DNA of 64,000 nucleotides from [Ruminococcus] lactaris ATCC 29176 (GTDB lineage: Bacteria; Bacillota; Clostridia; Lachnospirales; Lachnospiraceae): the NCBI RefSeq assembly GCF_025152405.1, contig NZ_CP102292.1, forward strand, positions 1,612,001 to 1,676,000. Reading direction: 5' to 3'. Below, in pieces: positions 27,225 to 35,388 of this stretch. Numbering within the stretch: position 1 is the stretch's first letter; each line of letters opens with the position of its first letter. The notes beneath the pieces are model-generated. The model worked only from the letters and a program-made list of their open reading frames with translations, searched no databases and was not told the origin of the DNA. The position numbers and the translations under genes were made by a program.

Positions 27225-28325
27225 TTATTCTCTCAACTTTTTATTCAGCTCCTGATACCATTCTCTCAGCTTTTCTGCATCTTCCCAGATATCAAATCCT
27301 GCTGACTTAAGCTTCTGCTGCCACAAAGTGCAATTACGCTCATCACTTTTCTGACGGATCTCTTTTAACTTTTCAACCCACACTTTTCTGTCAGCTTTCA
27401 AAGATACTCTGCACACCAGTTCTGTTACATCACACTCATCCGTGATCGTATCGGACACAATACACGGCAGTCCTGCTGCCTGCCATTCCAGCACAACCAG
27501 CGGCATTCCCTCATACATGCTTGGAAAGATCATTGCATCCATAGCTGAGAGCATTTCAGGAATATTCTTCACACTTCCTGTAAACGTCACATTCTCCGCT
27601 ACTCCCAGTCTGACTGCCCGTGCTTTCACTTCTTCCAGTAAAGCACCGTCTCCCATAAATACAAGATGACTTTCCGGTTCTTCCTTCAGCAGCTCTGCAA
27701 AAACTTCCAGGGCAAATTTCTGATTCTTCGGTCCATTGAATCTTCCCACATGACCAATCGTAAATGTCTCTCCCAACTGATAAGTCTCTCTTATCTTTCT
27801 TCTTATATCTTTCCTGAACCTATATGCCTCCAGTTCTCTTCCATTTGGAAGAATCCGGAATTTTCTTCCAGCATACAACCATTCTCCCACCTTTTTCCCA
27901 CAGGCAGCCGCCTGCGTATACGAATGATAAAAGAAGGGTCTCAGAAGTCTGTCCAGTTTCTGATTTCCACAACTGGTACTATGTCCATGTGCGATCCTGA
28001 TCCTGCAGCCCCCCAGCTTTGCACCTGCCATATCAAAAAACATTGTTGCACTGTTCCCATGGGCATGCACAAGATCAAACTTTTCCCTTCTGACCAGTTT
28101 CGCCAGTCTGAACATATATCTGAGCGGATGCTCTTTTCTTATTTCTATCCGTTCCAGCCTGCATCCAAGCTCCTGAAATAATTTTTCAAAATCAGGATGT
28201 ACTGTTACCGTGGAAAGGATCGTAGCTTCCATTCCTTCACGATTCATATGCTTTAAATACTGAACAATACAATCTGTTACACCGTTATAATCGATTGCCA
28301 TTGTATGAATGATCAGGATCTTCAT
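27225..28325 (-). CDS. Glycosyltransferase family 4
   Basis: A 366-residue GT-B enzyme. The N-terminal half has DYNGVTDCIVQYLKHMNREG and DLVHAHGNSATMFFDMAGAKLG. The C-terminal half has FTIGHVGRFNGPKNQKFALEVF, LVFMGDGALLEEV, ENVTFTGSVKNIPEMLSAMDAMIFPSMYEGMPLVVLEWQAAGLP, with the EX7E-type donor motif. Its ATG shares one base with the stop of the FrhB-like gene (TAATG), indicating translational coupling. Confidence 0.93.
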   Translation of the reverse strand: MKILIIHTMAIDYNGVTDCIVQYLKHMNREGMEATILSTVTVHPDFEKLFQELGCRLERIEIRKEHPLRYMFRLAKLVRREKFDLVHAHGNSATMFFDMAGAKLGGCRIRIAHGHSTSCGNQKLDRLLRPFFYHSYTQAAACGKKVGEWLYAGRKFRILPNGRELEAYRFRKDIRRKIRETYQLGETFTIGHVGRFNGPKNQKFALEVFAELLKEEPESHLVFMGDGALLEEVKARAVRLGVAENVTFTGSVKNIPEMLSAMDAMIFPSMYEGMPLVVLEWQAAGLPCIVSDTITDECDVTELVCRVSLKADRKVWVEKLKEIRQKSDERNCTLWQQKLKSAGFDIWEDAEKLREWYQELNKKLRE

Positions 28326-29503
28326 TATTTTAATTTCCCTTTCAAAAATATCGTCACTTTTTGGGGCAGCAGAGCCTTAATCCTTTCTGATAACTGCAGC
28401 CCTGTCTTTAATTTTTCTATATACCCATTTTCATTGATTCCCTGATAAAAGGTATCCCGCAGCTTTGGTCTTCTGGTCGGATGAACCAGATTTCCCTGAA
28501 ATGGAAGGATCTCTTCCGGCTTCACTTCCAGTATGATCGCCTGCTCTTTTATTTTTTCAAAAAAGGCTTTTCCTTTTTCACTGTTGACCAAAACCACTGA
28601 GACTCCTTTGGTATCCATAAACTGCGTCCTCACTTTCTCCACTCCCCAGAAATCCCCGCAGGTAAGATCTCCTACGCGGTTCGTATCGGCATACCGGCAC
28701 TGATAGCAGCTTTCCCTGTAGCAGTCCCCATTCAGGAAATGGATTCCATACCGGTCTAAACTCAGCGGCCGGACAGAATCTTTCCTTTCTGTCCGGATCC
28801 GTAGATTCGTTCCCCAGCCTTTTTTCCCTTTATAACGGAAGTTACACTCGGTCACCCTGCCTCCCATTTTCTGCTCCCGATAATCAAGATATTTTTTCCA
28901 CAGCAACGGAGACGGTACTCCATGGCAGATCAGATCGATGGTAATCAGATTTGCATTCTCCTTTTCTGCACCAAGAAAGGCATAAAGACCTGCGATCTGA
29001 CAGGGAGTTCCTGTAAACAGCACCTTTTTCCCCTCTTTCAGCCTTGCTTTTGCAGTCTCATAGCATCGTCCGATATCAGACTGTACATATTTGGAAGACT
29101 GGATCTTCCACAGATCTTTCTCCGCTTTAATCTCTCTATGTTCTGCTTTCCATTCATCTGTATAAGCACAGCCAAAGACACTGCCTTCTGCCGCGATCAT
29201 TTCACGTGCAGCCATATCTGCCACCCCCGCAGACGCCGAACGGCTGCAATGCTCTGCATTTTTATTCCGCACGCCATACATTTCAGGCTGCCTCTCTTCT
29301 TCTCTTCTGAAAAGAACCGGGCAATGCCTGAGACATTTTCCACAACGGATGCACTGTTCTTCTTCCACTTTCGGATACAAAAATCCTTCCTCATCCGGCT
29401 TAAATACAATGCACCCGGTCGGGCAGACCTGCTCACAGCTTCTGCATCCCACACATTCCCCGCCTGTTATCATGATATTTTCGCGATTACTCTTCTGCAC
29501 CAT
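28325..29503 (-). CDS. Iron-sulfur protein, FrhB-like, cassette 2
   Basis: A 392-residue paralogue of the protein at 20900-22051. Two 4Fe-4S motifs lie at residues about 17-60 (CVGCRSCEQVCPTGC and CIRCGKCLRHCP). The FrhB body contains SRSASAGVADMAARE, SSKYVQSDIGRCYETAKARLKEGKKVLFTGTPCQIAGLYAFLG, DLICHGVPSP and the Cys-rich CYRESCYQCRYADTNRVGDLTCGDFWGVEKV. It overlaps the upstream pyruvyltransferase gene by 17 bases. As with cassette 1, a redox role in sugar modification is an inference from context. Confidence 0.83.
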   Translation of the reverse strand: MVQKSNRENIMITGGECVGCRSCEQVCPTGCIVFKPDEEGFLYPKVEEEQCIRCGKCLRHCPVLFRREEERQPEMYGVRNKNAEHCSRSASAGVADMAAREMIAAEGSVFGCAYTDEWKAEHREIKAEKDLWKIQSSKYVQSDIGRCYETAKARLKEGKKVLFTGTPCQIAGLYAFLGAEKENANLITIDLICHGVPSPLLWKKYLDYREQKMGGRVTECNFRYKGKKGWGTNLRIRTERKDSVRPLSLDRYGIHFLNGDCYRESCYQCRYADTNRVGDLTCGDFWGVEKVRTQFMDTKGVSVVLVNSEKGKAFFEKIKEQAIILEVKPEEILPFQGNLVHPTRRPKLRDTFYQGINENGYIEKLKTGLQLSERIKALLPQKVTIFLKGKLK

Positions 29504-30608
29504 GTCCTGTCATTTCCTTTAAATATGAATATGTCCGCTGCCTTTCCCTTTTTATCTTTTCCATAACCGGCTCATATGCGACCGTCAGATTCAGGATTTT
29601 TCCAAGCTTCTTTGTATCCGTCACGATCTGCCGCTCCAGCCCCAGTCTTTTTAAAAGATCCGTCAGCTTTTCAGAATTTCCATACCCGTTCTTTCTCACA
29701 AAAGTTGCAAATTTTTTCTGCGTGACTACGGAAAAAATCGTCCCGTGAAATGTATCCGTCACAACCGATTCCGCATGCTTAAAATATTCAAAGATCTCAA
29801 AAGGAGAACAATCAATAAATTTATCCCCACAACGCTGGATTCCTCCGATGCACAAGATCTTCAACCCTTTTCTTTTTGCATATTTACGGATCTCTCCTGC
29901 CTCTTCTTTATTAAACCTGCCTGAATACCCATAAAGGATCATATAAGGATCATGAGGAATCTTTGCTTTTGTCTCCGGCAGCTTTGCCGGATAATCATAA
30001 GCCAGCACAGGATCTAAATGACAGACCGGATCTTTTCCGATCAGTTCCTGTACGATCTTTCTGGAATTTTCATCTCTCACCGATAGTGCATCAAATGCCC
30101 GCAGCCATTGTGCTACCTGATCCGCCACCTGATACTTTTTCAGACTTTCCAGTGTTGTATTTCCAAAAGAAGCTGCATAGCTGATCAACCGGTTAGCCTG
30201 ATGCCCTGCTCCGAAAAGTTCCGGTGCAAATCCGACATTGGAATTATCCTGGATGCAGTTAAAAACCTCATCACTTCCGATCACCAGCAGATCCAGCTTC
30301 GGAGCATAATTATATGTCTCTTTCAGTCCCAATACAGGATAATTCTTTCTGGCATAATTCTTTTTATATTTCACAAACTGGATCTTATCTCTCAATCTGC
30401 CTTTCATCCGAAGAATTTCCAGACCTTTTTGTATTTTCCTTTTCATTCCGGTGGTTTCTTTTGACGGAAGGATACATTCTCCAGGATGATAGTCAACAAA
30501 TTCTACTTCTGCACCACACTCTTCCATCATCTTTTTCAATGCATATGCCTGCAGGAACGAACCATAATTATAGATTCTCTGCATGGAAAGGATTCCTGCT
30601 TTTTTCAT
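29487..30608 (-). CDS. Polysaccharide pyruvyl transferase family protein, cassette 2
   Basis: A 373-residue protein starting KKAGILSMQRIYNYGSFLQAYALKKMMEECGAEV, with LLVIGSDEVFNCIQ, SVRDENSRKIVQEL and SVVTDTFHGTIFSVVTQKKFATFV, all in the order of the pyruvyl transferase family. It is divergent from the cassette 1 enzyme, so the pairs are not a recent duplication. The start overlaps the Alg13-like gene end by four bases (ATGA type). Confidence 0.85.
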   Translation of the reverse strand: MKKAGILSMQRIYNYGSFLQAYALKKMMEECGAEVEFVDYHPGECILPSKETTGMKRKIQKGLEILRMKGRLRDKIQFVKYKKNYARKNYPVLGLKETYNYAPKLDLLVIGSDEVFNCIQDNSNVGFAPELFGAGHQANRLISYAASFGNTTLESLKKYQVADQVAQWLRAFDALSVRDENSRKIVQELIGKDPVCHLDPVLAYDYPAKLPETKAKIPHDPYMILYGYSGRFNKEEAGEIRKYAKRKGLKILCIGGIQRCGDKFIDCSPFEIFEYFKHAESVVTDTFHGTIFSVVTQKKFATFVRKNGYGNSEKLTDLLKRLGLERQIVTDTKKLGKILNLTVAYEPVMEKIKRERQRTYSYLKEMTGHGAEE

Positions 30609-31114
30609 CTTCTTTTTCCCTCAAATAGTTTATCTACGATTGCTTCAAATTTCTCGTTAAACCGCTGATTATTACTGCTCTGCTTCTGACCGAGGGCAGC
30701 AGCCGTCTTTTCATAAGAAGTAATCACTTTTTCCAATGTATCAATTTCTTCTACAACAATAATATTTTTCTGCTTTTCCTCGATAAATCTGGAAAATTCC
30801 ACCTGATGGTCATTGACATGCTCTTCATACTGCTTCTGTCTCGGAACAACAATCGGAATCTTTCCCCGCTGAAGAGCCATCATGATACTGCTTGGTCCGC
30901 CATGCGTGATCACGATCCTTGCCTGATCCATATATTCATTCATTTCCTGATAAGAACATAACTTACTCCACCTGCATGCCTTTGGTTCATAGGAGGAAAA
31001 ACCGGTCTGTATCATGACCTCTTCCGTGATCTTTCCCTCCGCTTTCAGTCTGTCCACACACCTGACCAGCCGGTCAAACTGCTGTTCATGAGTTCCTACT
31101 GTAACAAATATCAT
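30605..31114 (-). CDS. Alg13/PssE-like glycosyltransferase subunit (GT28 C-terminal type)
   Basis: A 169-residue protein: MIFVTVGTHEQQFDRLVRCVD at the start and ARIVITHGGPSSIMMALQRGKIPIVVPRQKQYEEHVNDHQ, the donor-binding half of a GT28-type enzyme. With the Alg14-like protein encoded directly upstream it forms a split glycosyltransferase, as in streptococcal capsule loci (Cps14F/G, EpsE/F), adding the second sugar to the lipid-linked primer. Start at 31114 is chosen for AGGAAG 6 bases upstream and because the longer frame adds 12 residues without family similarity. Confidence 0.9.
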   Translation of the reverse strand: MIFVTVGTHEQQFDRLVRCVDRLKAEGKITEEVMIQTGFSSYEPKACRWSKLCSYQEMNEYMDQARIVITHGGPSSIMMALQRGKIPIVVPRQKQYEEHVNDHQVEFSRFIEEKQKNIIVVEEIDTLEKVITSYEKTAAALGQKQSSNNQRFNEKFEAIVDKLFEGKRR

Positions 31115-31133
31115 ATTCTGCTTCCTTCCGACC

Positions 31134-31595
31134 TTAAAAGATACTTCCAAGATTTACTGCCTTTTTATATACCTGCTTCTGCTCTTCCCACTGCACAATA
31201 AAACAGTCTACAATCGGATAAACCAGTCTTCCCGTCAGAGTCGGCTTATCAATCCGGTCATAAACTTCCACATAGATCAGCTTCTTTCCCATCAGCTTTG
31301 CCAGATAAAAGAAAGGAACTGCAACCGCCGCTCCTGAAGAGATCAGCAGATCCGGCTTCTCCTTTCTGAGTACCTTCCATGCAACCACTGTATTTTTCAG
31401 AAGATTTTTAAGATTCCGGTTGGTCGGATAATAGCAAGGGTACACTCTTTCTCCCTCCAGAAGACTTCTTGCATCTTCTTTATCAAACGTAACCCAGAAA
31501 CGGTCTTTTTTCTGCCAGAATGGTTTCAGCATATATAAGTGGGTCAGATGTCCTCCACTTGAGCCTACGAGTCCGATTTTTTTACATTCCATCAC
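31134..31595 (-). CDS. Alg14/PssD-like glycosyltransferase subunit
   Basis: A 153-residue protein with KKIGLVGSSGGHLTHLYMLKPFW, the glycine-rich Alg14 start, DLLISSGAAVAVPFFYLAKLMGKKLIYVEVYDRIDKPTLTGRLVYPIVDCFIVQWEEQ. Alg14-like subunits anchor the catalytic Alg13-like partner at the membrane. It may begin with GTG at 31595, which shares a base with the upstream TAG, or with ATG at 31592. Confidence 0.9.
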   Translation of the reverse strand: MMECKKIGLVGSSGGHLTHLYMLKPFWQKKDRFWVTFDKEDARSLLEGERVYPCYYPTNRNLKNLLKNTVVAWKVLRKEKPDLLISSGAAVAVPFFYLAKLMGKKLIYVEVYDRIDKPTLTGRLVYPIVDCFIVQWEEQKQVYKKAVNLGSIF

Positions 31596-33007
31596 TAACT
31601 TGCACCCTTTCCTTTCAGCACGACCCCGACCGTCTTGAATAAGATTTTGATATCTTCCTTCAGTGACCAGTTATCGATATATTCTACATCCATTGCGACA
31701 ATCTCTTCAAAATTCTTTGTATCACTTCTGCCGCTCACCTGCCATAATCCGGTCAGTCCCGGTGTCATGTTCAGTCTTCTCCGGTGATATCCTTCATATT
31801 GCAGAAATTCATCTTCCGTAGGCGGTCTTGTTCCCACCAGGCTCATCTCTCCTTTCAGGATATTCCAGAACTGCGGGAGTTCATCAATGCTTGTCTTCCG
31901 GATGAATTTTCCAACTTTTGTCACCCGCGGATCATTCTCCATTTTAAACATCAGACCCTCCATCTCATTCTGAGACATCAGCTCTTTCTTCCGCTCTTCC
32001 GCATCCATATACATGGAACGGAATTTGTATATTTTAAATCTTCTTCCATTCTTTCCAACACGCACCTGTGAGAAGAATAATGGTCCGGGTGATTCAATCA
32101 GCAGTGCCGGTGCAAGAAACACCGTTACGATCCCCGTGATCAGGAGTCCCACGATCGCTCCGACAATATCCATCACCCGCTTAAAAAAGATCTGCTTAAA
32201 CGAATGGATCTTCGGACTGAACGAAACGGTATAATAATTTCCGATCCGCTCGATCTCTCTTTGAACCGGGATTTCCATTTCAAACACATTGATGTTCAGA
32301 TCCACGGTAACTCCCATTACTTCCAGTTCTTTGATAATCTTATTGATCGGAAGATTCGTCTGAGAGGACAGGTGTACAAATACTTCATCCACCATATTCC
32401 GGCGGATATATTCCATCATATTGCTGTATTCACATACGACCGGAATACCTGCAATTTCCTTCTTTTCCTGCTCATCTGCCAACACGATCCCGACGATCTT
32501 GATATTCCACGAATTATTTACCTGAATATTCTGACAGATTCCTTCCGCCCGGTCTGCTGATGTGAGGATCAGAACCTTTCTTCCACCAATCCCCTTACTG
32601 TAAATATCATTCATATATTTTTTATACAATAAATGACTTACATACATCACAACAAAATCGATCCCACAAAAATATCCGTATACCAATCTGGAATACTTCT
32701 GTGCATCCTGCATCAAAAAGGCTGCCATACTGATCGCAGCACCCATGATCAGTATATTTCTGAATACAGCGATCAGCTCCTGCTTCTTCGTTCTGCTGAA
32801 AAAGTTACGGTTTGGATTAAAAATGAAATAAACCAGAGTAATGGACATCAGCAGAATGCCCATACGCAACAGTACGATTCCTTTCGTATATCCACCCCAG
32901 AGATTTCCAAATCTCAGGTAACTTGCCAGTATGTAACTAAGGACGATACAGATACAGTCCATCAAAAAAATGAAGAAATTCTGTAGTTGCATCTGCTTTG
33001 CTTCCAT
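31595..33007 (-). CDS. Priming undecaprenyl-phosphate sugar phosphotransferase (WcaJ/CpsE-like)
   Basis: A 470-residue membrane enzyme. Residues 1-140 contain four to five TM helices; 140-270 a CoA-binding-like domain (GGRKVLILTSADRAEGI); a further hydrophobic segment near 275-300 precedes the bacterial sugar transferase domain with FKRVMDIVGAIVGLLI, GPLFFSQVRVGKNGRRFKIYKFRSM, RVTKVGKFIRKTSIDELPQFWNILKGEMSLVGTRPP and LTGLWQVSGRS. It transfers sugar-1-phosphate to undecaprenyl phosphate and starts each repeat unit. It is the first gene after the promoter at 33083-33111, with AGGAAG before ATG. Confidence 0.95.
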   Translation of the reverse strand: MEAKQMQLQNFFIFLMDCICIVLSYILASYLRFGNLWGGYTKGIVLLRMGILLMSITLVYFIFNPNRNFFSRTKKQELIAVFRNILIMGAAISMAAFLMQDAQKYSRLVYGYFCGIDFVVMYVSHLLYKKYMNDIYSKGIGGRKVLILTSADRAEGICQNIQVNNSWNIKIVGIVLADEQEKKEIAGIPVVCEYSNMMEYIRRNMVDEVFVHLSSQTNLPINKIIKELEVMGVTVDLNINVFEMEIPVQREIERIGNYYTVSFSPKIHSFKQIFFKRVMDIVGAIVGLLITGIVTVFLAPALLIESPGPLFFSQVRVGKNGRRFKIYKFRSMYMDAEERKKELMSQNEMEGLMFKMENDPRVTKVGKFIRKTSIDELPQFWNILKGEMSLVGTRPPTEDEFLQYEGYHRRRLNMTPGLTGLWQVSGRSDTKNFEEIVAMDVEYIDNWSLKEDIKILFKTVGVVLKGKGAS

Positions 33008-33082
33008 AACTTTTCTTCCTGCCTTTCACGCTTTTCTTCTTTACTGATACTTTTCAAAAGCAATTTTTACTGTAACTTTTTT

Positions 33083-33111
33083 ATTATATACTAACTTGCT
33101 TTATTTGTCTA
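33083..33111 (-). promoter_or_regulatory. Main promoter of the polysaccharide operon
   Basis: On the minus strand TAGACA (33106-33111), exactly 17 bases, and TATAAT (33083-33088), about 75 bases before the priming transferase start. The 270-base gap 33008-33281 holds this promoter and the ltaS-side terminator; no gene is seen in it. Confidence 0.75.
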
Positions 33112-33235
33112 ACCGGTGCTTCTTATTCCATCACACTCTGATTTCGGTAATCCCCCATCCATTTTCTGACTTTTTCAAAAAAAGTACCGCCTCTGACTGC
33201 TGCCCGTTCATCCGTCTTTTTTCTTACTATAACAT

Positions 33236-33262
33236 AAAAGAGAGCATAACACGCTCTCTTTT
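33236..33262 (-). terminator. Terminator of the LTA-synthase-like gene
   Basis: A perfect 10-bp stem AAAAGAGAGC/GCTCTCTTTT with a 7-base loop, 20 bases beyond the stop at 33282, T-rich on the minus strand. Confidence 0.8.
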
Positions 33263-33281
33263 AGAAAAATTTTATGAAAGA

Positions 33282-35183
33282 TCAGGGAACATTGATCTCC
33301 ATACAATTAATATCATATTCTCGCTTGGACTGTTCTACTGCCCGCACATTTACATAATAAGTTCCTGGCTTATAATTAAACCGGCTCAGATCTATAACGC
33401 CTGCATAATTTCCTTCTTCATCCGGATTCAGTTCATACCATGTCACATCTGCCTGTCCGTCTTCCGTCCATACGGTCAGAACCAGTCCCTGCAGGTTATT
33501 AACGATGGAATCAGACACATTTGTGACCGCTACCGGAATATATCCCTCTGCAACATGCGTCATATCAATATCCGCATCCGCTCCATTCATTTTTCCTTCA
33601 CGGATCAGAAGTGCATCATTCGTCTTATCCATAGCGGATAATTTTTCAATAAACTCAGACTTTTTCTTCAACTCGGCATTCACTTTACTATTGCCAAATT
33701 CTTCCAGTAACGTCTTCGTTCCCGAGAAAAGATTCGTTCCAAGTCCCAGCCGGTCTCCATCAATCTGTACGCCCAGTGCTGCCAGCGTTGTCGGGAAATT
33801 GTCGAAGGTTGAATAGGTTCTTTCCTGCTGATCCTGTGCATAGGCTGCTGCATTGATATAAGCCGTAAAAACCCTTCTGTCATAATTTCCTTCCTGATCG
33901 ATCTCCGCACAATAATCACTGTCCATCGTCGGATGATCTCCGCTGATCACAATGGTTGTATTTTCATAAAAATCCTGCTGCTGAATCCATTTCAGAAATT
34001 CTCCTACCTGACGGCTGGAACATGCCATAACATTAGAATACTGCGTATCATATTCTGTCGGACACTGCTCACATACATATCCATCTTCAAAATGAGTATC
34101 GACTGTCAGCATAGTCAGATTGAATGGCTCATCGCCCTGGGAAAGCTGCAAAAGCTTTTCTTTTGCGAACTCAAATAATTTCTGGTCTTCATATCCCCAC
34201 CACACTTTATAATCTGACGGGATCAGACCATTTTCTATTGCATAGCTGTAATCTTCCATCTCATAATTTCCATGTTCCTGGAAATACAGCTTTCTGCCAC
34301 CAAACTGTGCTTCAGACCCGATCAGCAGCGTCTGTGTATATCCTGCATCTGAAAGAATATCTCCCAGTGTCGTGACTCCCGGGAAAAAGCTATCCTGCGT
34401 GTCCATATCATTTGCAGAAATAGAAATATTCAGCGGCAGTCCTGATGTCTGTGCGAACATCGCTCCCATTGTCCATGTAGTTCCTGCCAGAGAATATCCT
34501 CCGTTCAGTTTTGGATCTGCTCCTGAGAAGTCCTCATTGGTCTGTGCGATTTCTGTAAGCTCAGGAATCACATTCTCATCAAATGCTCCTCCATCATCAA
34601 CATCAGAATATGTCGTTTCCATTGATTCCAGGAAAATATAGATCAGATTTCTTTTCTGTTCCGGGAAAACCACTTCAACATCCGTAGGATCTACATACTC
34701 ATCCTCAATAAACTTTGATTCTGTATTCTGATCTTTCAGATAATCTCCGACTCCCAGTTCTGTCCAGGTATATCCCAACATCACAATAATCCCGACCAGT
34801 GCGACCAGGTTGATGATTCCTCTGAACAGATGTACTTTTTCTTTTTTTCTCCATGCTATCAGGATCAAAATAAGGAAGAAAATCACCAGAATTGTCGGGA
34901 CAGCACAGACACGGACATAATCCCATATCATATCCGTATTTGTACCGTCTAAAGGTGCTGTCAGATGATACACCAGTTCATCCATCGACAAATTCGTCCA
35001 TGTTGCAAACATCCATCTTACACTTAATGCCAGGAGTACACTAAGTCCGGCTATAAAAACAGTCAGTATTTCACCCACCCAGTATAAAATCTTCAATAGA
35101 ATCTCTTTCCATTTTGACGGCTGCTTTTCTCCCATTTTTCTTTTCCGCCTTTTTTCCCTTCTTTTTGAACTATTATTTTGCAT
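33282..35183 (-). CDS. LTA synthase / phosphoglycerol transferase family membrane protein
   Basis: A 633-residue protein: a basic N-terminus, about four TM helices in residues 27-165, then an extracellular sulfatase-fold domain at about 190-510. Metal-site motifs are YIFLESMETTYSD, DTHFEDG and ISGDHPTMD. The likely catalytic threonine lies in SLAGTTWTMGAMFAQTSGLPL, which resembles the OpgB/MdoB phosphoglycerol transferases as much as LtaS. The C-terminal 110 residues form an extra beta-rich domain. The enzyme would add glycerol phosphate to a lipid or glycan outside the cell. It has its own promoter and terminator between the LCP gene and the glycan operon. Confidence 0.88.
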   Translation of the reverse strand: MQNNSSKRREKRRKRKMGEKQPSKWKEILLKILYWVGEILTVFIAGLSVLLALSVRWMFATWTNLSMDELVYHLTAPLDGTNTDMIWDYVRVCAVPTILVIFFLILILIAWRKKEKVHLFRGIINLVALVGIIVMLGYTWTELGVGDYLKDQNTESKFIEDEYVDPTDVEVVFPEQKRNLIYIFLESMETTYSDVDDGGAFDENVIPELTEIAQTNEDFSGADPKLNGGYSLAGTTWTMGAMFAQTSGLPLNISISANDMDTQDSFFPGVTTLGDILSDAGYTQTLLIGSEAQFGGRKLYFQEHGNYEMEDYSYAIENGLIPSDYKVWWGYEDQKLFEFAKEKLLQLSQGDEPFNLTMLTVDTHFEDGYVCEQCPTEYDTQYSNVMACSSRQVGEFLKWIQQQDFYENTTIVISGDHPTMDSDYCAEIDQEGNYDRRVFTAYINAAAYAQDQQERTYSTFDNFPTTLAALGVQIDGDRLGLGTNLFSGTKTLLEEFGNSKVNAELKKKSEFIEKLSAMDKTNDALLIREGKMNGADADIDMTHVAEGYIPVAVTNVSDSIVNNLQGLVLTVWTEDGQADVTWYELNPDEEGNYAGVIDLSRFNYKPGTYYVNVRAVEQSKREYDINCMEINVP

Positions 35184-35243
35184 TCCCGTTCTCTTTTCTT
35201 TAGTTTTTCTTAATTTTTACTTAATTTTCACACACTATCCGCC

Positions 35244-35271
35244 ATTATAACATATTTTTGAACATTTGCAC
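35244..35271 (-). promoter_or_regulatory. Extended -10 promoter of the LTA-synthase-like gene
   Basis: On the minus strand TGTTATAATGG is a perfect -10 box (35244-35249) with an extended TG; GTGCAA (35266-35271) at 16 bases is a weak -35. It is 60 bases before ATG 35183. A short direct repeat TTTTTGGAAAGTT lies just upstream at 35276-35303. Confidence 0.6.
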
Positions 35272-35319
35272 TATTTTTTTGGAAAGTTTGTTTTTGGAAA
35301 GTTCACAGATATAACAAGA

Positions 35320-35365
35320 AGAGCGCCATGAAAAAATGAGAAAAGTTTCATTTTTTCACAGCTCT
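35320..35365 (-). terminator. Terminator of the LCP gene
   Basis: An 11-bp stem TGAAAAAATGA/TCATTTTTTCA (35329-35339 and 35348-35358) inside an outer AGAGC/GCTCT pair, 24 bases after the stop at 35389. Confidence 0.6.
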
Positions 35366-35388
35366 CTCTGATTTTTTATTCAATCCTG

